Assembly (NCBI RefSeq): GCF_004119495.1
Contig: NZ_NRQU01000006.1
Span: 1-64,000, forward strand
Direction: 5' to 3'
From: Flavobacterium sp. YO12
Lineage (GTDB): Bacteria > Bacteroidota > Bacteroidia > Flavobacteriales > Flavobacteriaceae
DNA: 64,000 nucleotides
Below are positions 9,386 through 19,272 of the stretch, one piece after another (within the stretch, counting starts at the first letter, position 1; every line of letters begins with the position of its first letter). The notes below the pieces were generated by a model. The model did not search any database. It was not told where the DNA came from and was given only the letters and a program-made list of their open reading frames with translations. Position numbers and translations under genes: made by a program.

Positions 9386-9414
9386 AAACCGAAGTTTTTG
9401 CTTCGGTTTTTTTT
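9386..9414 (+). terminator. Terminator of the dapF-mltG operon
   Basis: AACCGAAG pairs with CTTCGGTT across a six-base loop, followed by a run of eight or more T. Confidence 0.85.
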
Positions 9415-9760
9415 ATGATCTGTAGTGAAAGTAAATTTTTAATTTAATTTTTTTAGGATTTTAGTTTAATTTGATTAAAAGGTGTTTTTTTAGGTATAAT
9501 TTATTTCTTGTTTTTTATAATTGAAGTTTTTTTTCACGTTAAAAACTATATAAAATCGTAGGTTTAATCTTTCTATTTTAACAAATTTGATAAAAATTTG
9601 ATAAAAATGACATTTTATTGAATTAGTTTTTGCCCTTTTTTAAGTCTTATTCATTTTGAAAAAATAAGCTCTAATAATGCGTGATTAAAGGGTTTAGACT
9701 AAATTTTAAAAATCTTAAAAACTCGTAAAGTGTTGATTTATAGCATTGTTTAATATTCGT
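9415..9760. other. AT-rich intergenic region with no recognised gene
   Basis: About 345 bases of very AT-rich sequence with no open frame of note and no recognisable structured RNA. A promoter for the next gene begins at its right edge. Confidence 0.5.
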
Positions 9761-9768
9761 TATCTTTG
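9761..9768 (+). promoter_or_regulatory. -7 promoter element of the lysozyme-like gene
   Basis: TATCTTTG is an exact TAnnTTTG match, 49 bases before the ATG at 9818. A TTG at 9733-9735 is 25 bases upstream, slightly longer than the usual 17-23. Confidence 0.5.
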
Positions 9769-9817
9769 CAGCGTAGAAATTTCAAAAAGGTGACAGCGTT
9801 TTGAAGAAAAACAATTT

Positions 9818-10462
9818 ATGATAAAGAAGTGGTATTTTTATGCGAGTTTGATCGTTATTATTACATTTTTAAGTTTGGGTTTTAAACCCTTTACTTTGGA
9901 AACCAAACCTTGGTTTTTAACAGAGAAAACAGATGGATCTGAATACTTGTTTCCATCAACAGAAAAGGATGATTATCCTAAAATTAATCTAAACGTCCCA
10001 TATACAGGAAATCGTCTTATTGGTTTTAAAGAAGCAGTTGCTTTTAAAGAGTCTCAAGGAAAATACCGAATGGTAAATTCTTTAGGATATATGGGAAAAT
10101 ATCAATTTGGTTCTAAAGCATTACGTGCTATCGGAGTCAGCAATGAAAAAGAATTTCTAAAAGATCCTGCCTTACAGGAAAAAGCTTTTCTAGCATTATT
10201 ATCTAAAAACAAATGGATTTTGCGTAATGAAATTGAAAAGTATGAAGGAAAAGTTGTTAGTGGTATTCAAATTACCGAATCAGGTATTTTAGCGGCAGCG
10301 CATTTAGGTGGTGCTGGATCAGTAAAAAACTTTTTTAAAAATAAAGGCAATAGACATTTTAGAGACGCTTTTGGAACTTCATTAAAAAGTTACATGCGTG
10401 ATTTTGGCGGCTATGATCTTTCATTTATTGAAGCAGATAGTAATGCAACAATAAACGATTAA
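9818..10462 (+). CDS. Membrane-anchored lysozyme-like protein
   Basis: A 214-residue protein with one N-terminal membrane helix or signal anchor (about 5-22) and a lysozyme-fold-like segment at about 66-185. The key pattern is a glutamate in FKESQGKY (Glu78) followed by GYMGKYQFG (90-98), resembling the E-S-x-G-x-Y and G-Y-x-G-x-Y-Q-F-G motifs of goose-type or transglycosylase-like peptidoglycan hydrolases. A second landmark is AAHLGGAGSVKNFF. I infer a periplasmic peptidoglycan-binding or cleaving role. No LysM repeat is visible. It has its own promoter and a strong terminator. Confidence 0.65.
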   Translation: MIKKWYFYASLIVIITFLSLGFKPFTLETKPWFLTEKTDGSEYLFPSTEKDDYPKINLNVPYTGNRLIGFKEAVAFKESQGKYRMVNSLGYMGKYQFGSKALRAIGVSNEKEFLKDPALQEKAFLALLSKNKWILRNEIEKYEGKVVSGIQITESGILAAAHLGGAGSVKNFFKNKGNRHFRDAFGTSLKSYMRDFGGYDLSFIEADSNATIND

Positions 10463-10470
10463 CAATTAAA

Positions 10471-10503
10471 AAAATATCCCGAGCAATCGGGATATTTTTT
10501 TAT
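10471..10503. terminator. Bidirectional terminator between convergent genes
   Basis: A perfect 12-bp stem (AAAATATCCCGA / TCGGGATATTTT) with a GCAA tetraloop and T runs on both strands. It serves the lysozyme-like gene and the mutase gene. Confidence 0.85.
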
Positions 10504-10506
10504 AAT

Positions 10507-12648
10507 CTAGTCAATTAATATTTCTAGAATTTTGATAGCAGCTTCACTTATTTTGGTTCCTGGGCCAAATACTGCCGCCGCACCAGCGTCAAATAAAAAC
10601 TGATAATCCTGTGCAGGAATTACTCCGCCAACAATTACCATAATGTCTTCACGATCGTGTTTTTTAAGTTCTTCAATAACTTGCGGAACCAATGTTTTAT
10701 GCCCAGCAGCAAGAGAAGAAACACCCAATATGTGAACATCGTTTTCAACAGCTTGTTTAGCAGCCTCTGCCGGAGTTTGAAACAAAGGTCCTATATCAAC
10801 ATCAAAACCCACATCAGCATAACCTGTTGCAACTACTTTTGCACCTCGGTCATGACCGTCCTGTCCCATTTTGGCAATCATAATTCTTGGACGTCTTCCT
10901 TCTTGCTTCGCAAAAGCATCAGCAAGCTGTTTCGCTTTTTCGAAATTCTCGTCATTCTTTATTGCTGCACTATACACACCGCTAAATGATTTAATTTGCG
11001 CTTTAAACCTTCCAAACACACTTTCAAGAGCATCACTTATTTCGCCTAAAGTTGCTCGATTTCGGGCAGCTTCAATAGCAATTTCTAATAAGTTGCCTTC
11101 TTTGGTTCTTGCGCAATGAGTTAATTTTTCAAGTGATTGATTTACCTTTTGTGAATCTCTTTTTTCTTTTATTTCTGTAAGTCGTTCAATTTGTTGTTTA
11201 CGAACCATTTGGTTGTCAACATCCAAAATATGCAAAGGATCTTCTTTATCTAATCTAAATTTATTAACACCAACTATTATATCTTGACCGCTGTCGATTC
11301 TAGCTTGTTTTCTTGCGGCTGCTTCTTCAATTCTTAATTTTGGAATCCCAGCTTCAATCGCCTTTGTCATTCCACCAAGCTCTTCAACTTCTTCAATCAG
11401 TTTCCAAGTACTTTCTAAAATTTCATTTGTAAGCGATTCTACATAATAACTTCCGCCCCAAGGATCAACAGTTTTGGTTATTTTAGTCTCTTCTTGTAAA
11501 TATATTTGTGTATTGCGAGCAATTCTAGCCGAAAAGTCAGTAGGTAATGCAATTGCTTCATCAAGCGCATTTGTGTGTAAAGACTGTGTACCTCCAAATG
11601 CAGCTGCTGTTGCTTCAATGCATGTTCTGGCAACATTGTTAAAAGGATCTTGTTCTGTCAAACTCCATCCGCTGGTTTGACAATGTGTTCTTAATGCTAA
11701 TGATTTGTCGCTTTTCGGGTTAAACTGTTGAAGCAGCTTTGCCCAAATCATTCTGCCCGCTCTCATTTTTGCAATTTCCATAAAATGATTCATTCCAATT
11801 GCCCAAAAGAAAGAAAGGCGGGGAGCAAATTCATCAATAGTCATTCCAGTTGATAATCCCGTTCTAATATATTCTAATCCATCTGCTAAAGTGTAAGCTA
11901 ACTCAATATCTGCCGTTGCTCCAGCTTCCTGCATATGATATCCTGAAATAGAGATAGAATTGAATTTTGGCATTTTTTTGCTCGTAAATTCAAAAATATC
12001 GGCAATAATTTTCATGGATGGCGCCGGTGGATATATATAAGTATTACGTACCATGAATTCCTTCAAAATATCGTTCTGAATAGTTCCAGAAAGTTTATTA
12101 AGTTCAACACCTTGTTCTTCAGCAGCAACAATATAAAATGCCATTATAGGCAAAACAGCACCATTCATGGTCATTGAAACTGACATTTCATCAAGCGGAA
12201 TCTGGTCGAATAATACTTTCATGTCTTCGACAGAATCTATGGCAACGCCTGCTTTTCCTACATCACCAACAACTCTTTCGTGATCTGAATCGTAACCGCG
12301 ATGAGTAGGCAAATCAAAAGCGATTGAAAGTCCTTTTTGACCTGCCGCTAGATTTCTTCTATAAAAAGCATTGCTTTCTTCAGCAGTTGAGAATCCCGCA
12401 TACTGACGAATTGTCCAAGGACGACGAACATACATCGTAGCATATGGTCCGCGTAAATTAGGTGCAAAACCAGCTCCAAAGTCAAGAAACTCTAAATCTT
12501 CTATGTCTTTTTCAGAATAGTTTTTTTTGAGTTCAATACCTTCGGCAGTGGTGAAGTTGTGCGTTAAAGAGTCTGAGTTATGCATCAGTTCGTCTAACTT
12601 TTCACTTTTAACATCTAATTTAATATGTTTAAGGTCTTTTCTTATCAT
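10507..12648 (-). CDS. scpA: Methylmalonyl-CoA mutase, large (catalytic) subunit
   Basis: A 713-residue adenosylcobalamin-dependent mutase interconverting succinyl-CoA and (R)-methylmalonyl-CoA. The substrate-binding TIM barrel occupies about residues 40-550, with typical motifs such as [19 protein letters not shown]. The C-terminal B12-binding domain (about 585-713) has the DxHxxG motif, with lower-axial ligand His599 in QDGHDRGAK. The small subunit gene ends 46 bases upstream on the same strand. The matching G-protein chaperone gene meaB lies far away at 57 kb. Confidence 0.96.
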   Translation of the reverse strand: MIRKDLKHIKLDVKSEKLDELMHNSDSLTHNFTTAEGIELKKNYSEKDIEDLEFLDFGAGFAPNLRGPYATMYVRRPWTIRQYAGFSTAEESNAFYRRNLAAGQKGLSIAFDLPTHRGYDSDHERVVGDVGKAGVAIDSVEDMKVLFDQIPLDEMSVSMTMNGAVLPIMAFYIVAAEEQGVELNKLSGTIQNDILKEFMVRNTYIYPPAPSMKIIADIFEFTSKKMPKFNSISISGYHMQEAGATADIELAYTLADGLEYIRTGLSTGMTIDEFAPRLSFFWAIGMNHFMEIAKMRAGRMIWAKLLQQFNPKSDKSLALRTHCQTSGWSLTEQDPFNNVARTCIEATAAAFGGTQSLHTNALDEAIALPTDFSARIARNTQIYLQEETKITKTVDPWGGSYYVESLTNEILESTWKLIEEVEELGGMTKAIEAGIPKLRIEEAAARKQARIDSGQDIIVGVNKFRLDKEDPLHILDVDNQMVRKQQIERLTEIKEKRDSQKVNQSLEKLTHCARTKEGNLLEIAIEAARNRATLGEISDALESVFGRFKAQIKSFSGVYSAAIKNDENFEKAKQLADAFAKQEGRRPRIMIAKMGQDGHDRGAKVVATGYADVGFDVDIGPLFQTPAEAAKQAVENDVHILGVSSLAAGHKTLVPQVIEELKKHDREDIMVIVGGVIPAQDYQFLFDAGAAAVFGPGTKISEAAIKILEILID

Positions 12649-12694
12649 GGAGACGCTTCGTTATATTGTTTTATTAATTACAGATAAAGAAAAA

Positions 12695-14059
12695 TTATTC
12701 TTGTTCAAGCCTTTCCTGTTCCAGTTTTTCGGCTAATCTTTTTTCTATAATTGGTGTAATTAATGTTTTTCTCGGCTTGATTTTTACAAAAGGAAACAGC
12801 TCTAAGTCATGTTTCATTTTGTCCTCTTTGTTAGGGTATTTATTTGTGCCTAATAAAACTTCTTTTTTTGAGTCGAATAATTCTTGCTCTTTAGCGGCGC
12901 TTTCTTGAATTTTCTTTTTGATAGTTCCGTCGTTTAGAAGTTTTAAGAAACCTCCATTTGCTTCAATATCTTTAAAAAGCGTTAAACTTTTTTCAGCCAG
13001 CTGCATTGTTAAACTTTCAATATAATAGCTTCCATCCGCAGGATTATCTACTTTGTCAAAATAGCTTTCGTGTTTTAATACTAATAATTGGTTTCGTGCA
13101 ATTCGATCGCCAAATTCATTGTCTTTATGGTACAATGAATCATAAGGTAAATTAGCAACAGCATCTGCGCCGCCAAGGATTGCCGACATACATTCGGTTG
13201 TAGTTCGAAGCATATTGACATTATAATCGTAAATAGTTTTATTCCGTTTCGTTGGCGTAACCAATAAATGACATTCTAAATTAGAATTGTATTCAGCTGC
13301 AATTAATTTAAAAAGCATTCGTAAAGCTCGAAGTTTTGCAATTTCAAAAAAATAATTTGTTCCAACAGAGACTTGAAAAACAATCGGTTTTGTAATACTT
13401 GGTAAACGATTTAAATATTCATTTGCGTGCGCTAAACTATAGGCGATTTGCTGTGTAATATTTGCTCCTGCATTTTGATATAAACCGGAATCGATACTAA
13501 GCAATGAAAGATCTTTTGTTTCGTTTGAAATTTTTTCAAGCGTTTCAAAATTATTTTTATCTGAGGTTGTGAACCAATTTCCGTCACGGGCCAATTGTCC
13601 GATAGGATCTAGATTACAATAAAAAACAGCTTTTTTCTCAATAGAAATTGCGTTTAATAATTTTACGAAATCGATTGAGATAAAGCTTAAATTGAAGTAA
13701 ACGGTTTTGTTTTCTAAAGGAAGATTTTCTAGTAATTTTTGAACATCAGTATTTTCGTTTTGAATAGTAAAACGAAGACTTTCTGCACCTCTTTCGATTG
13801 TATCAATTGCACGTTTAATCGATTTTTCGATATCATGTACAAAGATGTTTTGGCAGATTTGAAAATTAGAAGCGTGAGTTTTAATCGATGCTGCTTTTGT
13901 GAATTCGTCACGATGATAAAATGGTTTAACCTGAATATCTTCAGGAGAATTCCAAATCATCGTTTCGTTATAATCAGCTCCATCTAATTCAAACTGAATT
14001 TTTTGTTTCCATTGTTTGGATGAAATAGGATTAAAATCGTTGAATAGTGTATTAGCCAT
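12695..14059 (-). CDS. mutA: Methylmalonyl-CoA mutase, small subunit
   Basis: A 454-residue partner of the catalytic mutase subunit, homologous to its TIM-barrel domain but without catalytic function. It keeps barrel motifs such as VDNPADGSYYIESLT. It lacks the C-terminal cobalamin-binding domain found in longer MutA proteins, ending in a charged tail (EKRLAEKLEQERLEQE); this short form is normal for Bacteroidota. It precedes the large subunit in the same transcription unit and follows a FtsB/DivIC-like gene by 17 bases. Confidence 0.92.
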   Translation of the reverse strand: MANTLFNDFNPISSKQWKQKIQFELDGADYNETMIWNSPEDIQVKPFYHRDEFTKAASIKTHASNFQICQNIFVHDIEKSIKRAIDTIERGAESLRFTIQNENTDVQKLLENLPLENKTVYFNLSFISIDFVKLLNAISIEKKAVFYCNLDPIGQLARDGNWFTTSDKNNFETLEKISNETKDLSLLSIDSGLYQNAGANITQQIAYSLAHANEYLNRLPSITKPIVFQVSVGTNYFFEIAKLRALRMLFKLIAAEYNSNLECHLLVTPTKRNKTIYDYNVNMLRTTTECMSAILGGADAVANLPYDSLYHKDNEFGDRIARNQLLVLKHESYFDKVDNPADGSYYIESLTMQLAEKSLTLFKDIEANGGFLKLLNDGTIKKKIQESAAKEQELFDSKKEVLLGTNKYPNKEDKMKHDLELFPFVKIKPRKTLITPIIEKRLAEKLEQERLEQE

Positions 14060-14076
14060 TAGTTGCTTTTTTCTGA

Positions 14077-14415
14077 TTATTCTTTATCTGGAATAGTATC
14101 TCCTTCGAATTGAATGATGTAAATATCTTCGCTGTCTTTTTTCATAAAATACTTTTCGCGAGCATATTTTTCTATTTGTTCAGGATTTTTTAGCTGCTTG
14201 ATCTGTTCTTGATCTTTTTTTATTTCGTCCTGATAGTATTTTTTATTGTCTTGCAGTTCGTTAACTTGCTGGTCTAAAAAACGATGATCAAAATAGGAAT
14301 AATTGTCTAGAAACAGCATCCAGATAACAAAAAAGAGAAGTACCCAAACATACTTATTGCCTAGGAGTTTAAACCATTTTTTGTCTTTATAAGGATTTTT
14401 CATTTTGCTTTTCAT
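14077..14415 (-). CDS. FtsB/DivIC-like septum formation initiator
   Basis: A 112-residue bitopic membrane protein: a short basic cytoplasmic N-terminus, one membrane helix (about 27-43, YVWVLLFFVIWMLFL) and a coiled coil (about 50-80, QVNELQDNKKYYQDEIKKDQ), then the REKYFMKKDSEDIYII segment typical of the DivIC/FtsB family. These proteins help assemble the divisome with FtsL and FtsQ. It lies between udk (71 bases upstream) and mutA (17 bases downstream), all on the minus strand. The start could be Met1 or Met5. Confidence 0.85.
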   Translation of the reverse strand: MKSKMKNPYKDKKWFKLLGNKYVWVLLFFVIWMLFLDNYSYFDHRFLDQQVNELQDNKKYYQDEIKKDQEQIKQLKNPEQIEKYAREKYFMKKDSEDIYIIQFEGDTIPDKE

Positions 14416-14486
14416 TACCTATTATACTGATCACGATAAAATCAGGATCAGCCCTTTTTTTTAATGGTTTAAATTTACAATAAAAA

Positions 14487-15095
14487 TTATGAAATTCTCT
14501 GATTAATTACAGCTCGAACTACATCAATTGCTACAGTATTGTATTTGTCATTAGGTATAATGATATCAGCAAAAGCCTTAGACGGCTCTATAAATTGCTC
14601 GTGCATAGGTTTTAATGTGTTTTGATAACGGTTTAAAACCTCGTCGATATCACGTCCTCTTTCTGAAATGTCTCTTTTTAAACGACGAACTAATCTTTCA
14701 TCAGAATCGGCATGAACGAAAATTTTGATATCGCAAAGTTCACGTAATTCAGGATTCGTTAAAATTAAAATTCCTTCAACGATCATTACTTTTCTAGGAT
14801 GTGTTGACACCGTATCATCTGTCCTATTGTGTTGTATGAAAGAATAAACAGGTTGATCGATAGTTTCGCCTGATTTTAGAGCTTTTAGATGTTTTACTAA
14901 AAGTTCAAAATCAATAGATCTTGGATGATCAAAGTTAATTAATGCTCTTTCATCAAAAGATAAATTATCGGTTTGTTTGTAATACGAATCTTGAGAAATT
15001 ACACCAACTTCAGTGTCTGGTAATTCGGTCATGATTTGGTGTACAACTGTTGTTTTTCCACTTCCTGTTCCTCCTGCAAGTCCAATAATGAGCAT
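14487..15095 (-). CDS. udk: Uridine kinase
   Basis: A 202-residue pyrimidine salvage enzyme phosphorylating uridine and cytidine with ATP or GTP. The P-loop GLAGGTGSGKTT (about 5-16) is diagnostic, followed by SQDSYYK and FDHPRSIDF, which are typical uridine kinase motifs. Length and the C-terminal PNDKYN segment agree. A -7-like element (minus-strand TATTTTTG at 15122-15129) lies 27 bases upstream of the start. It probably heads a transcript running on into the FtsB-like and mutase genes. Confidence 0.94.
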   Translation of the reverse strand: MLIIGLAGGTGSGKTTVVHQIMTELPDTEVGVISQDSYYKQTDNLSFDERALINFDHPRSIDFELLVKHLKALKSGETIDQPVYSFIQHNRTDDTVSTHPRKVMIVEGILILTNPELRELCDIKIFVHADSDERLVRRLKRDISERGRDIDEVLNRYQNTLKPMHEQFIEPSKAFADIIIPNDKYNTVAIDVVRAVINQRIS

Positions 15096-15121
15096 AAAAT
15101 TTTTGTTTGTTATTTGTTTGG

Positions 15122-15129
15122 CAAAAATA
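15122..15129 (-). promoter_or_regulatory. -7 promoter element of udk
   Basis: Minus-strand TATTTTTG fits TAnnTTTG, 27 bases upstream of the udk ATG. The surrounding sequence is very AT-rich, so chance matches are possible. Confidence 0.35.
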
Positions 15130-15267
15130 ATAATTTAAGTGAATTGTGTAAGCATATTAATGTATTTAACCATATAAGTAATGTAAGTAAATTTAAGCAA
15201 GCAGAATATTCAAACAATTTGTTACTTCATTGAACTAATATCACTTATATGGTGAAAAATATAAAAA

Positions 15268-15295
15268 AAATCCCGAAAGTAAACCTTCGGGATTT
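15268..15295 (-). terminator. Terminator of the dienoyl-CoA reductase-like gene
   Basis: AAATCCCGAA and TTCGGGATTT form a perfect 10-bp stem with an eight-base loop. On the minus strand it is followed by a run of eight T. Confidence 0.8.
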
Positions 15296-15349
15296 CGCGC
15301 AATCAGTATAGTTTTAATAAAATATTCTGAATTTAGTAAGCACGTAAAA

Positions 15350-16231
15350 TTATTTATTCTTTTTTGCTTTTATCATCATTTCAAGCTGGTCCCAAAGCTC
15401 TTCTGGGATTGCTTCTAATAAATTGAATTGTCCTGCACCTTTCAGCCATTCGCCTCCGTCGATTGTGATAACATCTCCATTTACATAAGCTGAAAAATCA
15501 GATACTAAATAAGCAGCCAAATTGGCTAATTCTTGGTGATCTCCAACACGTTTCAAAGGCACTTTTTTTGCCATATCAAACTTTTCAGAAAGATCTCCTG
15601 GTAATAACCTGTCCCAAGCTCCTTTTGTTGGGAATGGTCCTGGGGCAATAGCGTTTGAACGAATTCCATATTTTGCCCATTCCACAGCAAGACTTCTTGT
15701 CATGGCTAGAACTCCTGCTTTTGCAGTAGCACTTGGTACAACATACGCAGAACCAGTCCAAGCATAAGTCGTTACAATATTTAAAATCGTTGCCGATGTT
15801 TGTTTAGTGTCAATCCAGTGTTTTCCAAAAGCCAGTGTACAGTTTTTAGAACCTTTAAGTACAATGTCTATAACAGTATCAAATGCATTTGCAGACAAAC
15901 GTTCTGTTGGAGAAATAAAATTTCCAGCAGCATTGTTCAAAAGAACATCTACTTTTCCAAAAACTTTTAAGGTTTCCTGAAGCATATTTTCTACTTCTTC
16001 ATAATGACGAACATCACATTGAAGAGGCAGACATTTCCCGCCAGTTTCATTTTCAAGTTCCGTTGCAGTAGTTTTTAGCTTTTCTAAATCTCTAGAAGTT
16101 ATAGCGACTTGAGCGCCTAATTCTAGAAAATATTTTGTCATCGCTTTTCCTAAACCGCTTCCGCCGCCTGTAACAACGATAACTTTTCCTTTTAAAGCGT
16201 CATCACGTAACATTTTATCTGTATAGCTCAT
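15350..16231 (-). CDS. SDR oxidoreductase, 2,4-dienoyl-CoA reductase type
   Basis: A 293-residue short-chain dehydrogenase with the N-terminal cofactor motif TGGGSGLGKA and the NNAAGNF motif. The classical YxxxK is replaced by PSATAKAGV, with a tyrosine upstream in TTYAWTGSAYVV. This is the arrangement seen in mitochondrial-type 2,4-dienoyl-CoA reductases, so I infer NADPH-dependent reduction of dienoyl-CoA during breakdown of unsaturated fatty acids. It is monocistronic, with its own terminator. A peroxisomal trans-2-enoyl-CoA reductase-like activity cannot be excluded. Confidence 0.82.
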   Translation of the reverse strand: MSYTDKMLRDDALKGKVIVVTGGGSGLGKAMTKYFLELGAQVAITSRDLEKLKTTATELENETGGKCLPLQCDVRHYEEVENMLQETLKVFGKVDVLLNNAAGNFISPTERLSANAFDTVIDIVLKGSKNCTLAFGKHWIDTKQTSATILNIVTTYAWTGSAYVVPSATAKAGVLAMTRSLAVEWAKYGIRSNAIAPGPFPTKGAWDRLLPGDLSEKFDMAKKVPLKRVGDHQELANLAAYLVSDFSAYVNGDVITIDGGEWLKGAGQFNLLEAIPEELWDQLEMMIKAKKNK

Positions 16232-16305
16232 ACTTTTCTTTTTTTACAATATTAATTAAAAAAATAGGATGCACGCATAATAAAGTTGTAAAATTTTGAT
16301 AAACT

Positions 16306-17433
16306 TTATATTTCGCATAGTTTTTTTGCGGCAGCTTCTAGTGTTAAATTATCTTTAGCGAAGCAAAAACGTATTAATTTCTGGTCTTTATGATCAGAGT
16401 AGAAAGTTGAAATAGGAATTGCGGCAACGCCATGATTAATAATTAGATTTTTGCAGAAAGACACATCATCTTCATCAGAAATAGCAGCATAAGAAGCTAC
16501 CTGAAAGTAAGTCCCTTCACATGGATTCAATTCGAAACGGCTGTTTTGAAGTAGTTTCTGGAAATAATCTCTTTTTTCCTGATAGAATTTCCCAAGTAAA
16601 TTGACATCAACAACGTCTAAATATTCGCTGATCGCAGCTTGTGAAATACTGTTTACACTGAAAACCAAAAACTGATGTACTTTTTTGATTTCTTTCATTA
16701 AATGTTCCGGAGCAATAGTGTAACCAATTTTCCAACCCGTAATATGAAATGATTTTCCAAAAGAGGAAACCATAATACAACGATCTAAAAGGAAATTTTT
16801 GGTATGCGCCGAAATATGTTTTTCTTCAAAAGTAATGTATTCATAAACTTCATCAGATAAAACCAAAAGATCGGGAAATTTTGAAAGTATTTTTTCTAAT
16901 TGATCAAAATCAGCATCAGTTAATATTTTTCCTGTCGGATTATGCGGATTATTGATGATAATCATTCGGCTTTTATCCGAACAGGCTTTTTCGATTATTT
17001 CCCAATTTAGAGTATAATCATCATTTAGCGCCACACGAACAGGTTTTGCATTACATAGTAAAACAGGTGATTCGTACGAATCATAACTTGGATCAAGAAT
17101 AATTACTTCATCATTTTCTTTAACCAAAGCCAAAATCGATGTAAAAATTCCCTGTGTTGCGCCAGCGGTAATCAAAAGTTCTAATTCAGGATTAATCGTT
17201 CTGTTGTACGAACTCTGAGTCAGCTTGGCAACTTTGTTCATCAATGGCGGATAACCTGCCATTGGTGTATATTGGTGTACGTTTTCCTTTGATAATCTTG
17301 CCACTATATCTGTTAACCTTTCGTCAACAGGAAAATTCGGGAATCCCTGAGAAAGATTTATTGCATTATATTCGGCTGCCATTTTTGACATTACTGTGAA
17401 AATGCTTGTGGTTACGTTTGGAAGTTTACTCAT
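16306..17433 (-). CDS. PLP-dependent aminotransferase (methionine/kynurenine aminotransferase type)
   Basis: A 375-residue class I/II fold-type I aminotransferase. The NxxHNPTGK substrate-loop motif (NNPHNPTGK), the SDEVYEY motif and the PLP-binding lysine in SSFGKSFHITGWKIGY are visible. The N-terminal NLSQGFPNFPVDERL resembles YbdL/methionine aminotransferase and kynurenine aminotransferase-like enzymes. I infer transamination of methionine or aromatic amino acids, possibly as the last step of methionine salvage. Substrate assignment rests on subfamily resemblance only. Confidence 0.85.
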   Translation of the reverse strand: MSKLPNVTTSIFTVMSKMAAEYNAINLSQGFPNFPVDERLTDIVARLSKENVHQYTPMAGYPPLMNKVAKLTQSSYNRTINPELELLITAGATQGIFTSILALVKENDEVIILDPSYDSYESPVLLCNAKPVRVALNDDYTLNWEIIEKACSDKSRMIIINNPHNPTGKILTDADFDQLEKILSKFPDLLVLSDEVYEYITFEEKHISAHTKNFLLDRCIMVSSFGKSFHITGWKIGYTIAPEHLMKEIKKVHQFLVFSVNSISQAAISEYLDVVDVNLLGKFYQEKRDYFQKLLQNSRFELNPCEGTYFQVASYAAISDEDDVSFCKNLIINHGVAAIPISTFYSDHKDQKLIRFCFAKDNLTLEAAAKKLCEI

Positions 17434-17491
17434 GATAAAGTTTGATTAGGGAAAACAGGTGAGTGCTATATAAAAAACGGATTGAATTTAA

Positions 17492-17992
17492 CTATTTTAA
17501 AGTTATTGGAAGCGAATATAGAACTCTAACTTTCTTACCGTCTTTTTCTCCAGGAGACCATTTAGGGCATTTTTTCAAAACTCGAATTGCTTCAGCTCCT
17601 GTGTTGAAGCCTGCATCTCTAAGGATTTTTATATCAGTTAATGCGCCATCTTGCTCAACTATAAAGGTTACGTAAATTTTTTTTCCTTTGAAGTCAATAC
17701 CCTCATCAGGGTTTTTGAAATTATTTTCTACAAATTTATAGAATTTCTCAAAACCTCCCGGAAAGATTGGTTTAACATCTATTCCTGCGGTATTGTAAAT
17801 TGTTTTATCGCTATTCGTCGGAACGTTTTCGTCAATAATTAAATGTGAATCGAAATAAAGATCTTTATCTTCAACTACAACAGGCTCTGCTTTTTTTGTT
17901 TCTGAAGTTTTTGTTTTAGAAACTTGTTTGGTGTTTTGAGAAAACACAGTCTGCAGGCAGCATAGAAAAATCAGGGTTAAAAGCTTTTTCAT
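17492..17992 (-). CDS. TonB C-terminal domain protein
   Basis: A 166-residue exported protein: signal peptide about 1-18 (LLTLIFLCCLQTVFS), a low-complexity Lys/Thr-rich linker, and a TonB_C-like domain at about 90-166. The domain contains VEQDGALTDIKILRDAGF and a KKCPKWSPGEKDGKKVR segment, typical of Bacteroidota TonB-family energy transducers. There is no membrane anchor other than the signal sequence and no proline-rich spanning region, so it is unlikely to be a full energy transducer. It follows the RsmI-like gene by 17 bases on the same strand. Confidence 0.78.
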   Translation of the reverse strand: MKKLLTLIFLCCLQTVFSQNTKQVSKTKTSETKKAEPVVVEDKDLYFDSHLIIDENVPTNSDKTIYNTAGIDVKPIFPGGFEKFYKFVENNFKNPDEGIDFKGKKIYVTFIVEQDGALTDIKILRDAGFNTGAEAIRVLKKCPKWSPGEKDGKKVRVLYSLPITLK

Positions 17993-18009
17993 TACGACAA
18001 CTTTTAAAT

Positions 18010-18723
18010 TTACATTTTATGAATAATAAAAATAGTAGGGCGATTGTGTAAATCTACTTTTAATTTTTTCCAGTCAGAAATTTTCATTGTTTTAATAAAT
18101 TCTGTTGGTAAAGTAATATCTGTTGCAATACATAAATGTGTTGACGGATTTACAATCTGTAAAATATCTTCAACCAATTTATTATTTCTATAAGGTGTTT
18201 CAATAAAAATCTGAGATTGATTTTTATCGTGAGATAATTTTTCAAAATGTCTCAATGCCGATTTTTTCTCGTCCTTGTCAATTGGTAAATAACCATTGAA
18301 AGTAAAGCTTTGGCCATTCATTCCAGAAGCCATCATGGCCAATAGGATAGAAGAGGGGCCAACTAATGGGACTACTTGAATTCCTTTTTCATGCGCCAAT
18401 TTTACAATAACGGCACCAGGATCAGCAACACCTGGGCAGCCCGCTTCACTCATTAAACCCATATTTTTTCCCTCTAGTAAAGGTTTGATAAAGTCTAAAT
18501 GTTCGCTTGGTTCCGTTCGTTTATTAAGAGTGAAAAGAACTAATTCTGATTGTTTTTTTTCAGGATAAACTGCTTTTATTGATTTTCTAGCAGTTTTGTC
18601 ATTTTCGACAATATAGTGATCTATAAGTTCGATACTTCTTCTAACGGTTTGCGGCAAAACATCCATCGGATCGCTTTCGCCCATTGTAGTTGGAATTAAA
18701 TATAGTTTTCCTAGAAGTTTCAT
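18010..18723 (-). CDS. RsmI-like SAM-dependent methyltransferase (tetrapyrrole methylase fold)
   Basis: A 237-residue protein of the tetrapyrrole methylase superfamily in the RsmI/YraL branch. RsmI 2'-O-methylates C1402 of 16S rRNA. Landmarks are YLIPTTMGE at the N-terminus, the SEAGCPGVADPG motif near residue 94, and the VPLVGPSSILLAMMASG motif. Bacteroidota members of this short type are often called generic SAM methyltransferases, so rRNA specificity is inferred. The gene is 17 bases upstream of the TonB-like gene. Confidence 0.82.
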   Translation of the reverse strand: MKLLGKLYLIPTTMGESDPMDVLPQTVRRSIELIDHYIVENDKTARKSIKAVYPEKKQSELVLFTLNKRTEPSEHLDFIKPLLEGKNMGLMSEAGCPGVADPGAVIVKLAHEKGIQVVPLVGPSSILLAMMASGMNGQSFTFNGYLPIDKDEKKSALRHFEKLSHDKNQSQIFIETPYRNNKLVEDILQIVNPSTHLCIATDITLPTEFIKTMKISDWKKLKVDLHNRPTIFIIHKM

Positions 18724-18795
18724 TTTGTGATATTTTATAGTTTAAAACAAAAAATGTATTTTAATTATTTATGAATAACTAAAATACAAATTAAA

Positions 18796-19263
18796 TTATG
18801 AATGTTTTTTGATAAGTTTTTGGGCAATTATTTCAGATGCTTCGTCCAACATTTGATAAACATTATCAAATCCGTTTGCAGCTCCGTAATAAGGATCTGG
18901 AACATCTACATTTTCATCTGGGAATAATTCATTCAGAATAAGATGAACTTTATTTTTGTGTTCGGGAGTTTTGGCAAGATGAAGGACGTCTCTTAAATTT
19001 GAATTATCCATTACATAGATATAATCAAATTCATCAAAATCAGAAGTTTTAAATTGTCTTCCTTTTTGATTGTCAATACATAAGCCGTTTTTTTTAGCCA
19101 CAGCAATAGAGCGTTTGTCTGGCGCGTGGCCTATATGCCATGATCCTGTTCCAGCAGAATCAACGATGAATCTATCATTAGGTAATTTTGAAGCTAGTAT
19201 TCCTTCTGCTAAAGGAGATCTGCAAATATTTCCTAAACAAACCATTAAAATTTTTACTGGCAT
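18796..19263 (-). CDS. Low-molecular-weight protein tyrosine phosphatase
   Basis: A 155-residue LMW-PTP. The catalytic P-loop CLGNICRS gives the CX5R signature (Cys9 to Arg15), and the general-acid aspartate lies in the conserved DPYYG motif near residue 121. It removes phosphate from phosphotyrosine in cytoplasmic targets, which are unknown here. The start codon lies 9 bases after the dnaA stop, so the two are probably co-transcribed. Confidence 0.93.
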   Translation of the reverse strand: MPVKILMVCLGNICRSPLAEGILASKLPNDRFIVDSAGTGSWHIGHAPDKRSIAVAKKNGLCIDNQKGRQFKTSDFDEFDYIYVMDNSNLRDVLHLAKTPEHKNKVHLILNELFPDENVDVPDPYYGAANGFDNVYQMLDEASEIIAQKLIKKHS

Positions 19264-19272
19264 GATTCGCGT

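Noticed and set aside
9415..9760. Structured RNA in the mltG to lysozyme-like gene gap
   Set aside because: The sequence is low-complexity AT-rich with no convincing paired stems.
14437..14462. CTGATC...GATCAG hairpin upstream of the FtsB/DivIC-like gene
   Set aside because: The stem is only six bases with a long loop and no clear T run in the right direction; not convincing as a terminator or regulator.
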